A DNA stretch of 64,000 nucleotides, from NCBI GenBank assembly GCA_949358305.1, contig OX442321.1, positions 8,147,605 to 8,211,604 of the forward strand. The letters are read 5' to 3'. The translations under genes were made by a program, and so were the position numbers. This document shows, piece by piece, positions 13,317 to 24,000 of the stretch (positions are counted from its first letter, which is position 1; each line of letters opens with the position of its first letter). The stretch is from Strigamia acuminata (lineage: Eukaryota; Arthropoda; Chilopoda; Geophilomorpha; Linotaeniidae). The notes beneath the pieces were generated by a model. It was not told where the DNA came from, made no database searches, and was given only the letters and a program-made list of their open reading frames with translations.

Positions 13317-14736
13317 TTATCCTAAAACATCCTTGCACCGTAATTCCGCTGCGTAATCTTCGTCGCTTTCGGTACTGTCGTCAAAATCGGCTTGTTTTAC
13401 GAAACAATTGATTAAACATGGTTTCAATTGACTTTTTTCTTTTAATATTTCTCGTATATTTCTCGTGGTTGTACTCTGACGACTCGTAGTACGGTTAGAC
13501 GATGACATCGCCGATGACTGAGCGACTCGGGATGTTGCTTCACTGCAGTGTTCAGGCGATAAAACACTGACAGGTGTCAATGGGATTGGCGATATATAAT
13601 TATCAATGAAGTTTGGTGAATGAGCAGGAGACCACGACACTGTTTTTGCTGAGTTTGGTCTCTGAAAAAAAATATTTTTACCAGAAATTTTTTTTTTGTT
13701 TTTGTAAATTATGAACGTGTTTTTGCTTCAAATTGGTTCGTTGCTTCGGGATAAGATCCGAGTTTTCGTCTAATTTGTTGTTTTCAACGGCAATGTGGTA
13801 GCTGGATTAAGTAAATAAATTTTGAAAAAATTTATAAATAAATTTTTTAAAACATTTGTTTACAAAAATGCGTTGAGGAAAAGCAATTGAACCGTTTCTA
13901 GTTTCGTTAAAACCGAATACCGACAATCGATCAATAGTTTGAGCAATTCTGTGTCATCCATGAGTCCATATCTGACTAAAGACAACACTTTTATTGCGTG
14001 TTGGTTGCGACAACCCCAGTTGTTTTTCAGCCATCGCACGGCTGCATCAAATACTTGCACTTCGCTGCAAAATAAACAGAAATTCACATAAAATTGAAAT
14101 ATTAAAACGTGGATTTTATACCTTGTTATGTTTAAATTATCGAAATCCAGCAAAGTGCAAATTTGCTCCGGTTTGTAATTGAGGAACACTCGACTTGAAA
14201 TAATTTTACAAAAATTTTCGCATAAAAATCTCAAAGTTTTATCAATTTCAACTCTTCCACAACACTTCACTGAATGCTCGTATTTCGACATCGCATTTGA
14301 TGTGTCTAATAATTTGCTTTTAATTCTATCATGACATTGGCCTATTAATTCGGGCATTTGTAACCGTTTTGCGGCTTTCATTACGCCCAGAATATCGCAA
14401 CATTTTGGTAACTTTGCAATCCAAAGCCAATCGTAAATAACATGGAACGTTTCTGGCGCTATTCCGCGTAGTGATAACTTCAAGTTGCCTTTGAGGTGTT
14501 CAAATTTCATCAATCTATCTATATTCGTCTTAAACCAGTCACTGTGTTTGACAAGAAGAGACCTGAAGGAACAAATATCTAATTTATATAAAGGAATCAT
14601 CTTAATTTATTTAGATTGCAAACTTGGGACATTTGAAACTTTGGGTTCCAGCTACTACAATCACATCATCTTTTATCTCTGTGTATTCAATTATTTCTTT
14701 TCTTTTACTTCGAGAGCCTGGAGATAATGTAGACAT
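13317..14736 (-). CDS. BTB-BACK domain protein lacking kelch repeats, 394 aa, 5 exons
   Basis: Probable Cullin-3 substrate-adaptor-like protein. BTB domains dimerise and bind Cul3, and BACK sits between BTB and the substrate-binding part. Exons on the minus strand: 14736-14624, 14562-14122, 14064-13864, 13801-13717, 13661-13317; all phases close from ATG to TAA. Exon 1 carries the first BTB strands (DDVIVVAGTQSFKCPK), and exon 2 continues with SLLVKHSDWF, the usual BTB core. BACK includes SEVQVFDAAVRWLK, with an intron splitting the Ser codon (AG|C). The last ~140 residues are Ser/Thr-rich and probably disordered, ending in an acidic patch (DDSTESDEDY) where KLHL proteins have kelch blades. 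It could be a KLHL relative that lost its propeller. The ATG faces the zinc-finger gene at 15136, 400 bp away. Confidence 0.82.
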
Positions 14737-15135
14737 TTTTATAGACATAAATTGTGAAAATAACAGCCGAATGATAATGTTGTCATTTCAGGTGAATGAA
14801 AAACACAAGAAAGTAGCGCGGAGCACATTGTCGTTATCCGCTTCTTTGGTTGTCATAGCAACGATTCACCACACGCTTTCACACAAGGTTGAAGATTATA
14901 TCGTTCAACTGTGCTTTTACAGTTTGGTTTATTTGAATTATACGAATTGAGGTAAGACATGACCATGACGTTAGTAAATAAGTAGTTGTAAAAATATATG
15001 TAACGAATGTGTAATTTTTTGTAGCATCCATTTTGCGCGTGACCAGTTAATTCGTCAGCATAAAGTTAGTGCCAGTCGTCGAAACAAGTATTGACCATCC
15101 CGGCTTCAAAGCTCATTTATTTTTTTTGTTTAAAA
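14737..15135. promoter_or_regulatory. Divergent promoter interval between the BTB-BACK (-) and C2H2 (+) genes
   Basis: A 400 bp interval separates two divergently transcribed genes. On the plus strand a GTAAGAC donor (near 14952) and a TTTTTTGTAG acceptor (near 15024) outline a possible 5'-UTR intron of the zinc-finger gene. No sharp core-promoter element is visible, so the regulatory role rests only on the gene arrangement. Confidence 0.4.
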
Positions 15136-15990
15136 ATGGAGAGAAAACATCAGGAATACAGTTGCAATCTGTGTGATTATTCGTGTCAATATGTTTACCC
15201 TTTGAAATGGCACATGCTTAAACACACTGGTGAAAAGCCTTTCAAATGTCAAGTGTGTCAACGTTCCTTTAGGCTTAAATCATACAAGATGGCTCACATG
15301 CGAGTTCACACTGGAGAAAAACTATTCAAGTGTCATTTGTGTGCTTATCCCTGCACACAAAGTCAAGATTTGAAAAGACATCTATTAATCCATACTGGTG
15401 AAAAACCATTCAAGTGTCATTTGTGTGCTTATTCCTGCAATAAAAGTGGGCGTTTAAAAGAACATCTTTTAACCCACACTGGAGAAAAACCATTTAAGTG
15501 TCATTTGTGTGCTCATTCTTGCATTGGAAGTGGGAATTTAAAAAGACATCTATTAACTCATACTGGTGAAAAACCATTCAAGTGTCATTTGTGTGCTTAT
15601 TCCTGCATTGGAAGTCAAGATTTGAAAAAACATCTATTAATCCATACTGGTGAAAAACCATTCAAGTGTCATTTGTGTGCTTATTCCTGCAATAGAAGTG
15701 GGCATTTAAAAGAACATCTTCTAACCCATACTGGTGAAAAACCATTCAAGTGTCACTTGTGTGCTTATTCCTGCATTGGAAGTCAAGATTTGAAAAGACA
15801 TCTATTAATCCATACTGGTGAAAAACCATTCAAGTGTCATTTGTGTGCTTATTCCTGCATTAGAAGTCAAGATTTAAAAAGACATCTATTAACTCATACT
15901 GGTGAAAAACCATTCAAGTGTCATTTGTGTGCTCATTCCTCTAATCGAAATGATAGATTGAAAAAACATTTAACTTTGCATACAAATTAA
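15136..15990 (+). CDS. Ten-finger C2H2 zinc-finger protein, 284 aa, single coding exon
   Basis: Likely nuclear DNA-binding protein. The start is the in-frame ATG at 15136 (MERKHQEYSC). Ten C2H2 fingers in an unbroken array are joined by canonical TGEKPFKC linkers and fill nearly the whole protein. Fingers 3-10 are built on one template, CHLCAYSC...LKRHLLIH, repeated every 84 nt. They differ mainly at the DNA-contact positions of the helix: SQDLKR, SGRLKE, SGNLKR, SGHLKE, NDRLKK. No KRAB, ZAD or BTB effector domain is present. Each template finger carries an extra Cys in the CxxCAYSC segment. The near-identity at DNA level points to recent tandem growth of the array. Target sites and function are unknown. 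Confidence 0.88.
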   Translation: MERKHQEYSCNLCDYSCQYVYPLKWHMLKHTGEKPFKCQVCQRSFRLKSYKMAHMRVHTGEKLFKCHLCAYPCTQSQDLKRHLLIHTGEKPFKCHLCAYSCNKSGRLKEHLLTHTGEKPFKCHLCAHSCIGSGNLKRHLLTHTGEKPFKCHLCAYSCIGSQDLKKHLLIHTGEKPFKCHLCAYSCNRSGHLKEHLLTHTGEKPFKCHLCAYSCIGSQDLKRHLLIHTGEKPFKCHLCAYSCIRSQDLKRHLLTHTGEKPFKCHLCAHSSNRNDRLKKHLTLHTN

Positions 15991-18305
15991 AAACTTTAGC
16001 ATCGTTCTTAATTTCAAATTGGTTGGTTTCCAATTAGGATTTTAAAAATAACATTATTATTATTTTTACCGGAAAATCTCGGAAAATATAAATTTGTGGG
16101 ATTGCATATCTTTCTCGCTTAACTTCCTATATATACCGGGTGGCCCACATAAAAGCGGCCCGACAATATACAAGTAGGGTTACGAATGGTGACTCAAAAA
16201 AATGTATTTACGCACAAAATTAAATATACATTAATCATTAGCTGAGGGAAGTGTTGTTTAATTCATGTTTCTAGTGCAGTTTTTTCCGCTCTTTCGTTTG
16301 GTGTTTAGTTTTTGACGATCCGAGCATTGCTTCTCGAGATATTTGCAATTTTAATCAATTATTGTCCGAATTCGCAAAGTTTGATTAAAATTGCAAATAT
16401 CTCGAGAACTAACGCTCGGATCGTCAAAAGCTAAGCACCAAACGAAAGAGCGGAAAAAACTGCACTAGAAACATCAATTAAACAACACTGCCCTCAGCTA
16501 ATGATTAATATATATTTAATTTTGTGCGTAAATATATTTTTTTGAGTCACCATTCGTAACCCTACTTGTGTATTGTCGGGCCGCTTTTATGTGGGCCACC
16601 CGGTATATATATAAAACGAAACATGTAAAATCTACATGAAAAAAGCTGTTAAGTCAATGCGTTGTAAACGAAATGTAAAAACCTTTTTATTCTTATTTAT
16701 TGAAACGAATTTGTGCTTTTTCTTTCACACATTTTGCAAAGCACGCAAATTAAAAATTACATTGTTCATTTCGTTCATAATTCTGTAATTCTAAACTTGT
16801 TATGTTTGTTCTTATATATTTACTCAAAGTTTGTATTTTAAATGACATTTTGTTTTCAACTCGAGAATTCAGAAAACTGAAATTGAGTTCAATTTGTTTC
16901 ATCCACGAAACAAAACCTGTTTGTGTTTGTGTAATTTTCTCGCTTCATTTCCAATTTTTCTTCATGTAAAAAATAAACATTAAAAATAAAAATAAAATCT
17001 GTGATATTCATGCATTGTTACTTGTTAGTTGTTACTTTATTTGTGTAAAATATAAATTATAATGTAACTGGGAGACATAAAATGAATCAGAGGGAAACAA
17101 ATCAAACATCAACTTACAAGCAACAGATGATAAATTCAAAATTTCAATGCTAATGTGGAGTTTTTCGGTTTTGACGAGGCGATAACGACCGCCAGGGGGC
17201 GGGCAGGACATACACGAATATGTCCGATAGACGTTTTTGGGGAAGACAGCCAATTAGAGGCTGTCCTTTGTGGTCAGCCAATCAGGGTTGACCACTGAGA
17301 TATTTAAAGAGGAATTGTTTGTAATAAAATCACTTTTGAATTGAACTAGCTGTGTCGTGTTATGTTATTCTTTAGTCAGCTGTCAATCGGTTTTTGATAG
17401 TTTACACTAATGTACGGTACATATAATCTATATCTATGGTTCAACCTTGGCGATACCATGGCGATACTGACGGTATTCAATACTGTATTGTTTCATTTGT
17501 TCGTTTCTAGATGGCGATAGCGACTAGAGACAGTTTGTGATTGGAAAACGGTGGCGCCATCTATGTGTCCAAATATGAATTAGGAGTTAAAATTTCTTTT
17601 GACGGTGACTAAGCTTTGGAAAGAATCCGATTTATCGCCCATAAAAGAAATTCCTCGAGGAATTCAGTACGGTATTATTTCGGATACGTTTTTTGGATCT
17701 ACAGTTCGGTTTCAACACAACTAAAAATCCCCTTCCCCACGAAGTTCTACGTTGTGGCACAGTTAATACGGTGCCCCGTTGAGCTTTTGAAATTAATGAA
17801 TAATAATAATAATAAATACATCTATTCAACAGCTGGATACATGCCACGCTGCAAATTGTGGAGAAAATTTGGAAATGTTTGATAAGCTTTAGGTAGATTT
17901 AAAAAAATAAAAATAATTGAAAGATTGGTGGTTGATGATCTTTCTGTAAATAACAATTTTGTGTGGGCATTTGCTATACATTCTTACCCTTAACCGTGTA
18001 GCATCCCTGCGATAGAATATTCTATTCATTTTAATTTTTAATGAATTAAGATGGAAATTGAGGAATAATGACCAACTAAACAAACCAAATAATGGATGGT
18101 CTTAGAATTACCAATTGTCAATTGTCAATCTACAAACGTATTTTTTGATTTCATGTGCGACTGAAATTAGATTTCATTTCTCTTCAGGTGCAGTTACAAA
18201 AGAACAACAAAAAGTACCCTATGGTACTAAAGATATAAAGAAAAAAAATTATTTATTATAAATAATAACTCAAATCACAAACATGCCACTTCAATCTTTA
18301 CAGAC
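15991..18305. other. Gene-free spacer around the MITE, with an LTR-like segment
   Basis: Apart from the foldback element at 16130-16610 no gene is supported. The part at about 17060-17400 is unlike its surroundings: a GC-richer block (ccgccagggggcgggcagg), a TATTTAAAG box near 17301, AATAAAA near 17323 and a GT-rich tail. That order resembles a solo LTR, but no second copy or clear terminal repeat was found in the window. The short frames on both strands there show no family features. Confidence 0.45.
16130..16610. mobile_element. Foldback (MITE-like) element with ~230 bp terminal inverted repeats
   Basis: The left arm (about 16130-16358) begins accgggtggcccacat. It is repeated as a near-perfect reverse complement in the right arm (about 16381-16610), ending atgtgggccacccggt. 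The arms share a tract with gctctttcgtttggtg and its complement and are separated by a loop of only ~22 nt. The flanks on both sides are tatata, compatible with a TA/TATA target duplication. It has no coding capacity. It is a non-autonomous DNA element that needs a transposase in trans. Confidence 0.9.
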
Positions 18306-18611
18306 ATGAAAATAAATGTTTTTAGTGTTTATTGTATTTCAAAATACAATCGTTTAACGATAGATACTCTAATCTTGGACAGTGGCGATCTACAAACGTA
18401 CAACGGTTTTCGTTTACATAAGGATAAGAAGAGATCTGAGATTACGTATTTTCGGTGTGTCTCCCAAGCAACGGATTGCCCAGATGGCGTGTTTGCTCTG
18501 TCGAAGCAGCACATCTTCTGCCTGCTACAGATGACGAAGAACGCCGCATCATTTTTGTCAGTGGTTATCCGTCGCTGCCGTTTGCACGAGTGGAATGCTA
18601 AAAGGAGGTAA
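18306..18611 (+). CDS. Small ORF with a FLYWCH-like zinc-finger signature (possible relic)
   Basis: A 101-residue frame from ATG to TAA. Its middle part follows the FLYWCH pattern: hydrophobic lead (LDSGDLQTYNGFRLHKDK), aromatic-Arg-Cys (YFRC), a second Cys seven residues later (ATDCPDG), and a C-terminal RCRLHEWN in place of the usual H-x-H. FLYWCH fingers bind DNA and are common in arthropod genes and MULE-type transposons. The end (AAAGGAG|GTAAAA) can be read as a splice donor, so this may be the first exon of something longer, but no convincing second exon was found. It could be a relic or a small gene. Confidence 0.4.
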   Translation: MKINVFSVYCISKYNRLTIDTLILDSGDLQTYNGFRLHKDKKRSEITYFRCVSQATDCPDGVFALSKQHIFCLLQMTKNAASFLSVVIRRCRLHEWNAKRR

Positions 18612-19293
18612 AAATTTGGCATTTTGAATTTTGATTCGAGTAATTTTTAATTTTTAATTTTTAATTTTGTCGCTGGCGCAGATGGTACTTATTGTAGGAT
18701 TCCTCGTCGCTTGGGATCTGAAGTTTTGGGATTTGATGTAAGGTTGATTTTCTCTGTAGCTTCACTGACCTGCTCAAAGTAATTTGCTAAACATTTAAAA
18801 AATATTTTTCTTTTAGTTAATTTTATTTTTAATAATTTGTAGAATCGGGGTTCGTTGGAAGAATTATTTTAGTTGTTTTGCTTCCAATTACCGTTGTTGG
18901 GGTGGAATGAAAATTGAAAATATTAATTTTTTTTTTAAATAAAATAAATGTTTTTTATTCTTCACATCGTTTTGGTTCGTTTAAAAACTAATGAAAAATT
19001 TTAAAAAATCTCTTTGAATCATTAAAATTAAAAATTATCACAACTTAATAAATTAATACAATTTAAAAAATTATCAAAAATTATAAACTAACAAACAAAC
19101 ATTTTTCATATGCCGCTTGTTGTGTGTAACCTTTACTTTATATACTCGGCATCAAATAATTGAAGATAATGGAAACAATGTATACATTTAAGAATACTTT
19201 TGAGAGATGACAGCAAAATAGAGTCAGAGTCAATCATTTATAGGAGAATCAATTTATTTGGTATATATATACTACACCGCTTGCAATAGCAGC

Positions 19294-20184
19294 CTAATTA
19301 GCAATGACTAATTCTTCTTCTGCTGATGGTTTTATTAATGCTAATTTTCTTCTTTTTGATGCCTGCTTTTTTGGCTGTGCTTGAATATTTTTATTAGCTG
19401 GCTCTCTCAAAAGATTTTTAATTTTTTCAGCATTATTTGGGATGATAACACTATGATCACTTAATGCCTGTATTTTCGTAATTGCTTCTAGTAAAATTTT
19501 TCCTGCCATTTGCTGTTTATTGGGTGACATAGATTCACACTCGTCTAATGCTGAATTCAGTGCAACACGATTTTGCTTTAGAAAAAGATTTTGCTTGGTT
19601 TGAATATTTTGTGCTAATTTAACTGCAATTGATTTTCTTTCTTCCTTTGATAAATGCATTCGACTTAATTCCATCGCATGTCCAACATGAGTCTTTATGT
19701 AGAACACTTCCACGCGATCATCAGGAAATCTTTTTAATTTCAGTCTCGATGGACATTCTGCATTAATTTTGTTTGAACCTATAAATTTCATGTGGCGTTT
19801 GCCTGTGCTTTTTGACTTAAATTGTCCACTTCTGTGACAGTAATAAGTTTCTCCGATTTTGGTGTCCCCAGTTTTTGATGACCAAGATTTATGTTGTTTC
19901 ACAAACATACATTTTTTTGATTTTTCTTCTTCTTGTTTCCAATTGATGAATTCTTGAAAATTCTTAAAGGTGTGGCTTTCTTCTTCAATTTGTACATCGT
20001 GGTCAGATTTTAGATGGTTTAGCAAACCATTCAAACCTTGAAATGTGTTTTCACAGCACAATGGACATTTTTTTGTAGGAATTGGATTAAATGCAACTTG
20101 TTGCTGGTGAACATTGTATAGATGTCGCTTCAAATTGAATTGCTTCACAAACGTTTTGCTACAAATCTTACATTCAACAGACAT
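19294..20184 (-). CDS. C2H2 plus FAR1/MULE-type zinc-module protein, 296 aa, single exon
   Basis: Starts MSVECKICSKTFVKQ with a C2H2 finger (C-x2-C-x12-H-x4-H, residues ~5-25). A second CPLCCE...HLKSDH finger follows (~39-61). A module at ~115-170 has YYCHRSGQF, then AECPSRLKLKRF, then THVGHAMELSRM. This C...C...H-x2-H arrangement is typical of FAR1/MULE-derived DNA-binding domains, in which the phrase TH.GH closes the zinc site. The C-terminus is Lys-rich and ends in basic clusters (KKQASKRRKLALIKP) suitable for nuclear import. The frame is intact with no stops. No transposase catalytic core was seen, so it is a domesticated or non-catalytic relative rather than an active transposase. Confidence 0.7.
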   Translation of the reverse strand: MSVECKICSKTFVKQFNLKRHLYNVHQQQVAFNPIPTKKCPLCCENTFQGLNGLLNHLKSDHDVQIEEESHTFKNFQEFINWKQEEEKSKKCMFVKQHKSWSSKTGDTKIGETYYCHRSGQFKSKSTGKRHMKFIGSNKINAECPSRLKLKRFPDDRVEVFYIKTHVGHAMELSRMHLSKEERKSIAVKLAQNIQTKQNLFLKQNRVALNSALDECESMSPNKQQMAGKILLEAITKIQALSDHSVIIPNNAEKIKNLLREPANKNIQAQPKKQASKRRKLALIKPSAEEELVIAN

Positions 20185-21065
20185 GTCTGAAAATATTGTT
20201 TAAATTAACAATTATAATTCTTGAAAAAAATTAAAGCTACACTACTTGTCGAGTGAGAAAAGTGCCAGTGCAAATATTTTGTGAGAACCTTGACCACTGA
20301 CGCCAGAGAATAACAACGCAAGCTTTCTCTAATAACTAATAAAAAAGAATAAATAAATAAATAAATAAATAAATAAAAATAAATTTATAAGTTATAACTA
20401 TAAGTACATTTTTCAAAATTGAAAAATAAAAATTAAAATATTACATACATTGACTACAAGACAAAAAATACAATTATAGCAAAAATTGGAATAAATAAAT
20501 TTTATATGCACCTACCAATGTAGAGTTAATTTTAAATGAACACCAAGGAATCAATTTCCTTTTGTCAATTATAAAATGACACATAGAAAACACTCAAAAT
20601 TTGCTGTAAAAATGCAAACCCATCGATGCTGTCTTAGCCATTTTGTTGCTGGTGGCCAAACAACGAAGCTGAAGCTAAGGCGCTAGTCTTTGTTTACTTC
20701 GTAACAGGCGGGAAATACAAATTACACATGGTAAATGTGATCATTTAAGCTGTTTTAAAGTGATTTTAATATTTTATTTTTGTTTTAGTTAATTTGTAAT
20801 ATTTGTAATTTTTCTTGTTTTTTTTTTTAAAAAAGAACTTGTAATAATTTTTCTTGCTTTTAAAACTTGAAGAAAAAATGATTTAGCATTAATTTTTCTG
20901 AACCCACAATCCAATCTGATTTTTGCTTTCGGTCGTACTTCCGGCGGATTACGGGAAAACAATACAATCGGGTGAATCATCTTTTATTCTCGTCCAAATT
21001 CAAATTCAGCAATATTTCATTTTCTTTCTTAAAACCGTGTTTATTGTACATTTCCTGAACTAATA
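20185..21065. other. Spacer upstream of the C2H2/FAR1-type and BTB-kelch genes
   Basis: Divergent interval of 880 bp. It contains an (AAAT)n microsatellite near 20347-20390 and otherwise AT-rich non-coding DNA. Either promoter could lie here, but no specific element is visible. Confidence 0.5.
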
Positions 21066-24000
21066 ATGGCCAAAACACCGCATAATCTCTTGATATTACC
21101 AAGAATAATTCCTCCAGAAGATATAGAATGTGAATGTCAACACCAATCACATAAAAGCCGAGAAAAAATATCTCCACCGCCCACTTCACCAGCAACATCC
21201 ATTCGAATCGAAAGAGCAGTTCCAAGACCAACACAAGTGAAGACATTCATTGAAGTATCACCGCGAGTAAAGGAAGATCACAGACCTCGCTTTGATTCGT
21301 CCGACAAACACGAAAGCGAAACTGAAAATTCGAAGTCATCGGAAGGAACTGAAAGCATTAAAATTGAATTTCAATCCAAGTCGGCTGAGAAAATAATAAA
21401 TGATGGAAATGTTTCACAACAACCGCAAATATTCGCAAATTATTCGGAACAACCGATGTCGGCAATGTCTTCGACTCCACTTCCGGTTTCCACTTCTTTC
21501 ACCGGAAGATCGGACGCCAGCAGCTTGATAACACGCACTGGCGATTCTGAAATTATCACAAGTTTTGCCGTTGATTCCGACCAGGCATTGACAGAAATTT
21601 TTGACTTGTTTTATTTATTTATTTATTTATTTATTTATTTGTAGATTCAGAGAATTGGTTTCTTGCCCGTGATGCCGGAGCGTAAAGCCCAGATGACATC
21701 GTCTGACACTGATGGAAATGTGTATCGTAATGTTTTGAAAAATATATATTTGAGGCCTGAATCAGGTCGGGGTGTCGAACAAACGAGCAAATTTCGATTA
21801 GTTTCGTCGCGTGGTAGTAAAAAGAGTTTACGGAAGATGTCACCGTGTTATGACAGCTCCGAACGAATATCCGAATTTGAAAATCCGAAAGATTACCAAC
21901 ACTCAACTCCTAAAACGTCGAAAAAAGATTCTTTAACAGTTTGGTTTTATTATTTTATTTTTTTTAAGTTTTCAATTTTTGTTTGGTTGTATTTTATAGA
22001 ATCAAAAGAGGGAAACACTCCAAAGACGTACCCACATCCGGTGTGATGTAACACTTGTAGTTGAAGGAAGAAACTTTTATTCATTTAAGTATATAATATG
22101 TTTAATAGTAAAATTTGGTTTGGTTTTAAATGGTTTTGTGTTGTAGGGCCGTGCTTTGTGGTAATAGCACTTGGTTTCGAGCTGTTTTGAAGAATACAGA
22201 AGCAACTTCTGTCATTGAATTGCCCGGTATGTCGGCGAATATATTTGATTTGGTCCATAAGTGGATGTTTTCGAAAGACAATCGTCTCGTAACGCTCGAA
22301 AATGTTGTTGAAATGACACAAATCGCTTTTCAACTTCGAATTCCAGGTTAGATTTGTAAAAATAAATTCACATTTTAATTAAAATTTATATTTATAATTT
22401 TATTTTAAGAATTACTTGAAGTTTGCTTGAACTTCAGCAACGAGAATAACATTAAAGTCCCAAAGAAAACATTGACAGCTCTTCCACACCCAAACATTCC
22501 ACCATCATCAAATAACCGCAAAAATGCAAATGCCCGACTTGTTTTGGAACCACGATTTTTCCAACAAATAATCAGATGTCCTGAGTTTTTTTCCTTACAC
22601 ATAAACACAATCACTGCACTCCTATCGGAAGATGATCTCAACGTTGACAGGTTGTGTCATTAAATAAAATAAATTTAAAATTTGAAATGTAATTTTCTCC
22701 TCGGAGTATTGCAGCGAAGTTCAAGTTTTCGACGCTGCAGTCGCATGGCTATCGCACGATTGGGTGAATCGAGTGATTCATGCCGGGAAATTACTACACT
22801 GCATTCGATTCGCTTGCCTCACAAATCAAGAAATAATTAGTATCGTATATCATAAGAAAAATCTTGCCGTTTTAGCGTTGCCAATTTGCCGGGATTTTAT
22901 TTTACAAAGTTATTTGTGAGTTAATAGGAAATAATAAAAAATAAAAAAACAGCAATAAAGATTAAAGAATTCGTTTTAATGTTTATAGATACTGGTCGGC
23001 GTGTAAATCAAATTTATTGCGCAGATTAAGTGTTCCGCTGCCATCCGTTAAACCGAGAACGAGGCTGAGGAAAACATGCCGGTGCATGTTGGGTAATTGG
23101 GAAGCCGCCGTTCGGATTCAAGCGGCTTGGAGGGGATGGCGAATGAGGAAATGTCTGGCTATTCGGGATGGAGCTGCTGCGGTGATCCAAGGAGCGTATC
23201 GGGGTCACCTCACCCGTCTATGGATAAAAGAATGTATTGTACCCAGAAAGAAGGTACAAAAAAGGCAAAAACAAATACAAGCGGCTATCGTTATTCAAAA
23301 GGCTTTTAAACGTTATTTGAAACGGAAACGAGTAAATTTTTGTGTTTTTAATTTTTTCTTTTAAAATTTTGTAAACTTTTTCTTGTTAGGGTTTTGAAAC
23401 TGCGAAAAGATTGATGGAAAAAGTAAGGAAATTTGGTGTAACAGGATTAGATGAACGTGTATAAATCATGCAGTTATTTGTACAGAAATGTCGAATGTCA
23501 CATGATGAGTCTACGATGCTTTTGATTGGTGGTTACGATTTGTCAAAACGTTTTGAAAATCCGGGTAAAACTGAATTAATTCAATTCTAAGATGAGTTTT
23601 GGCGTTTGATTTTGTTTTTTTAAAATTTGTTTTGGTGTCAGGTCGGCGCTGTTACTTATATCGATTACATAAAAAAGAATGGGAAGTAATTTCAGTGGCT
23701 CCAGAACCAATTTTCTACGGAAAAGCGGCCATTTTTAGAAATGATATTTATGTGACGGGTGGTTCAAATGTTCAAAACCCGATCCGTTCATTAAAATGTG
23801 CATGGCGATGGGATTTAATCGCCAATAAATGGATTCGAATTGCTGACATGAATCACTGCAGAACCCATCACGCTTTAGTCGAAGTCTTTGGTCGCATTTT
23901 TGCAATTGGCGGATGCGATGACGAACAAATGTGAAACAAAAAAAAGAAAACGTAAAAATAATCTTCACTAAAATATTATTTTACAGGATATTAAATTCAG

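Noticed and set aside
17616-17882. 88-codon plus-strand frame in the spacer
   Set aside because: Overlaps an equally long antisense frame, contains an (aat)n run, and shows no recognisable domain.
23423-23485. Read-through reading of the kelch gene giving a GLDERV stop or a 27 nt intron
   Set aside because: The better donor GTAAGG at 23423 gives a normal 63 nt intron and keeps frame; a 27 nt intron is implausible.
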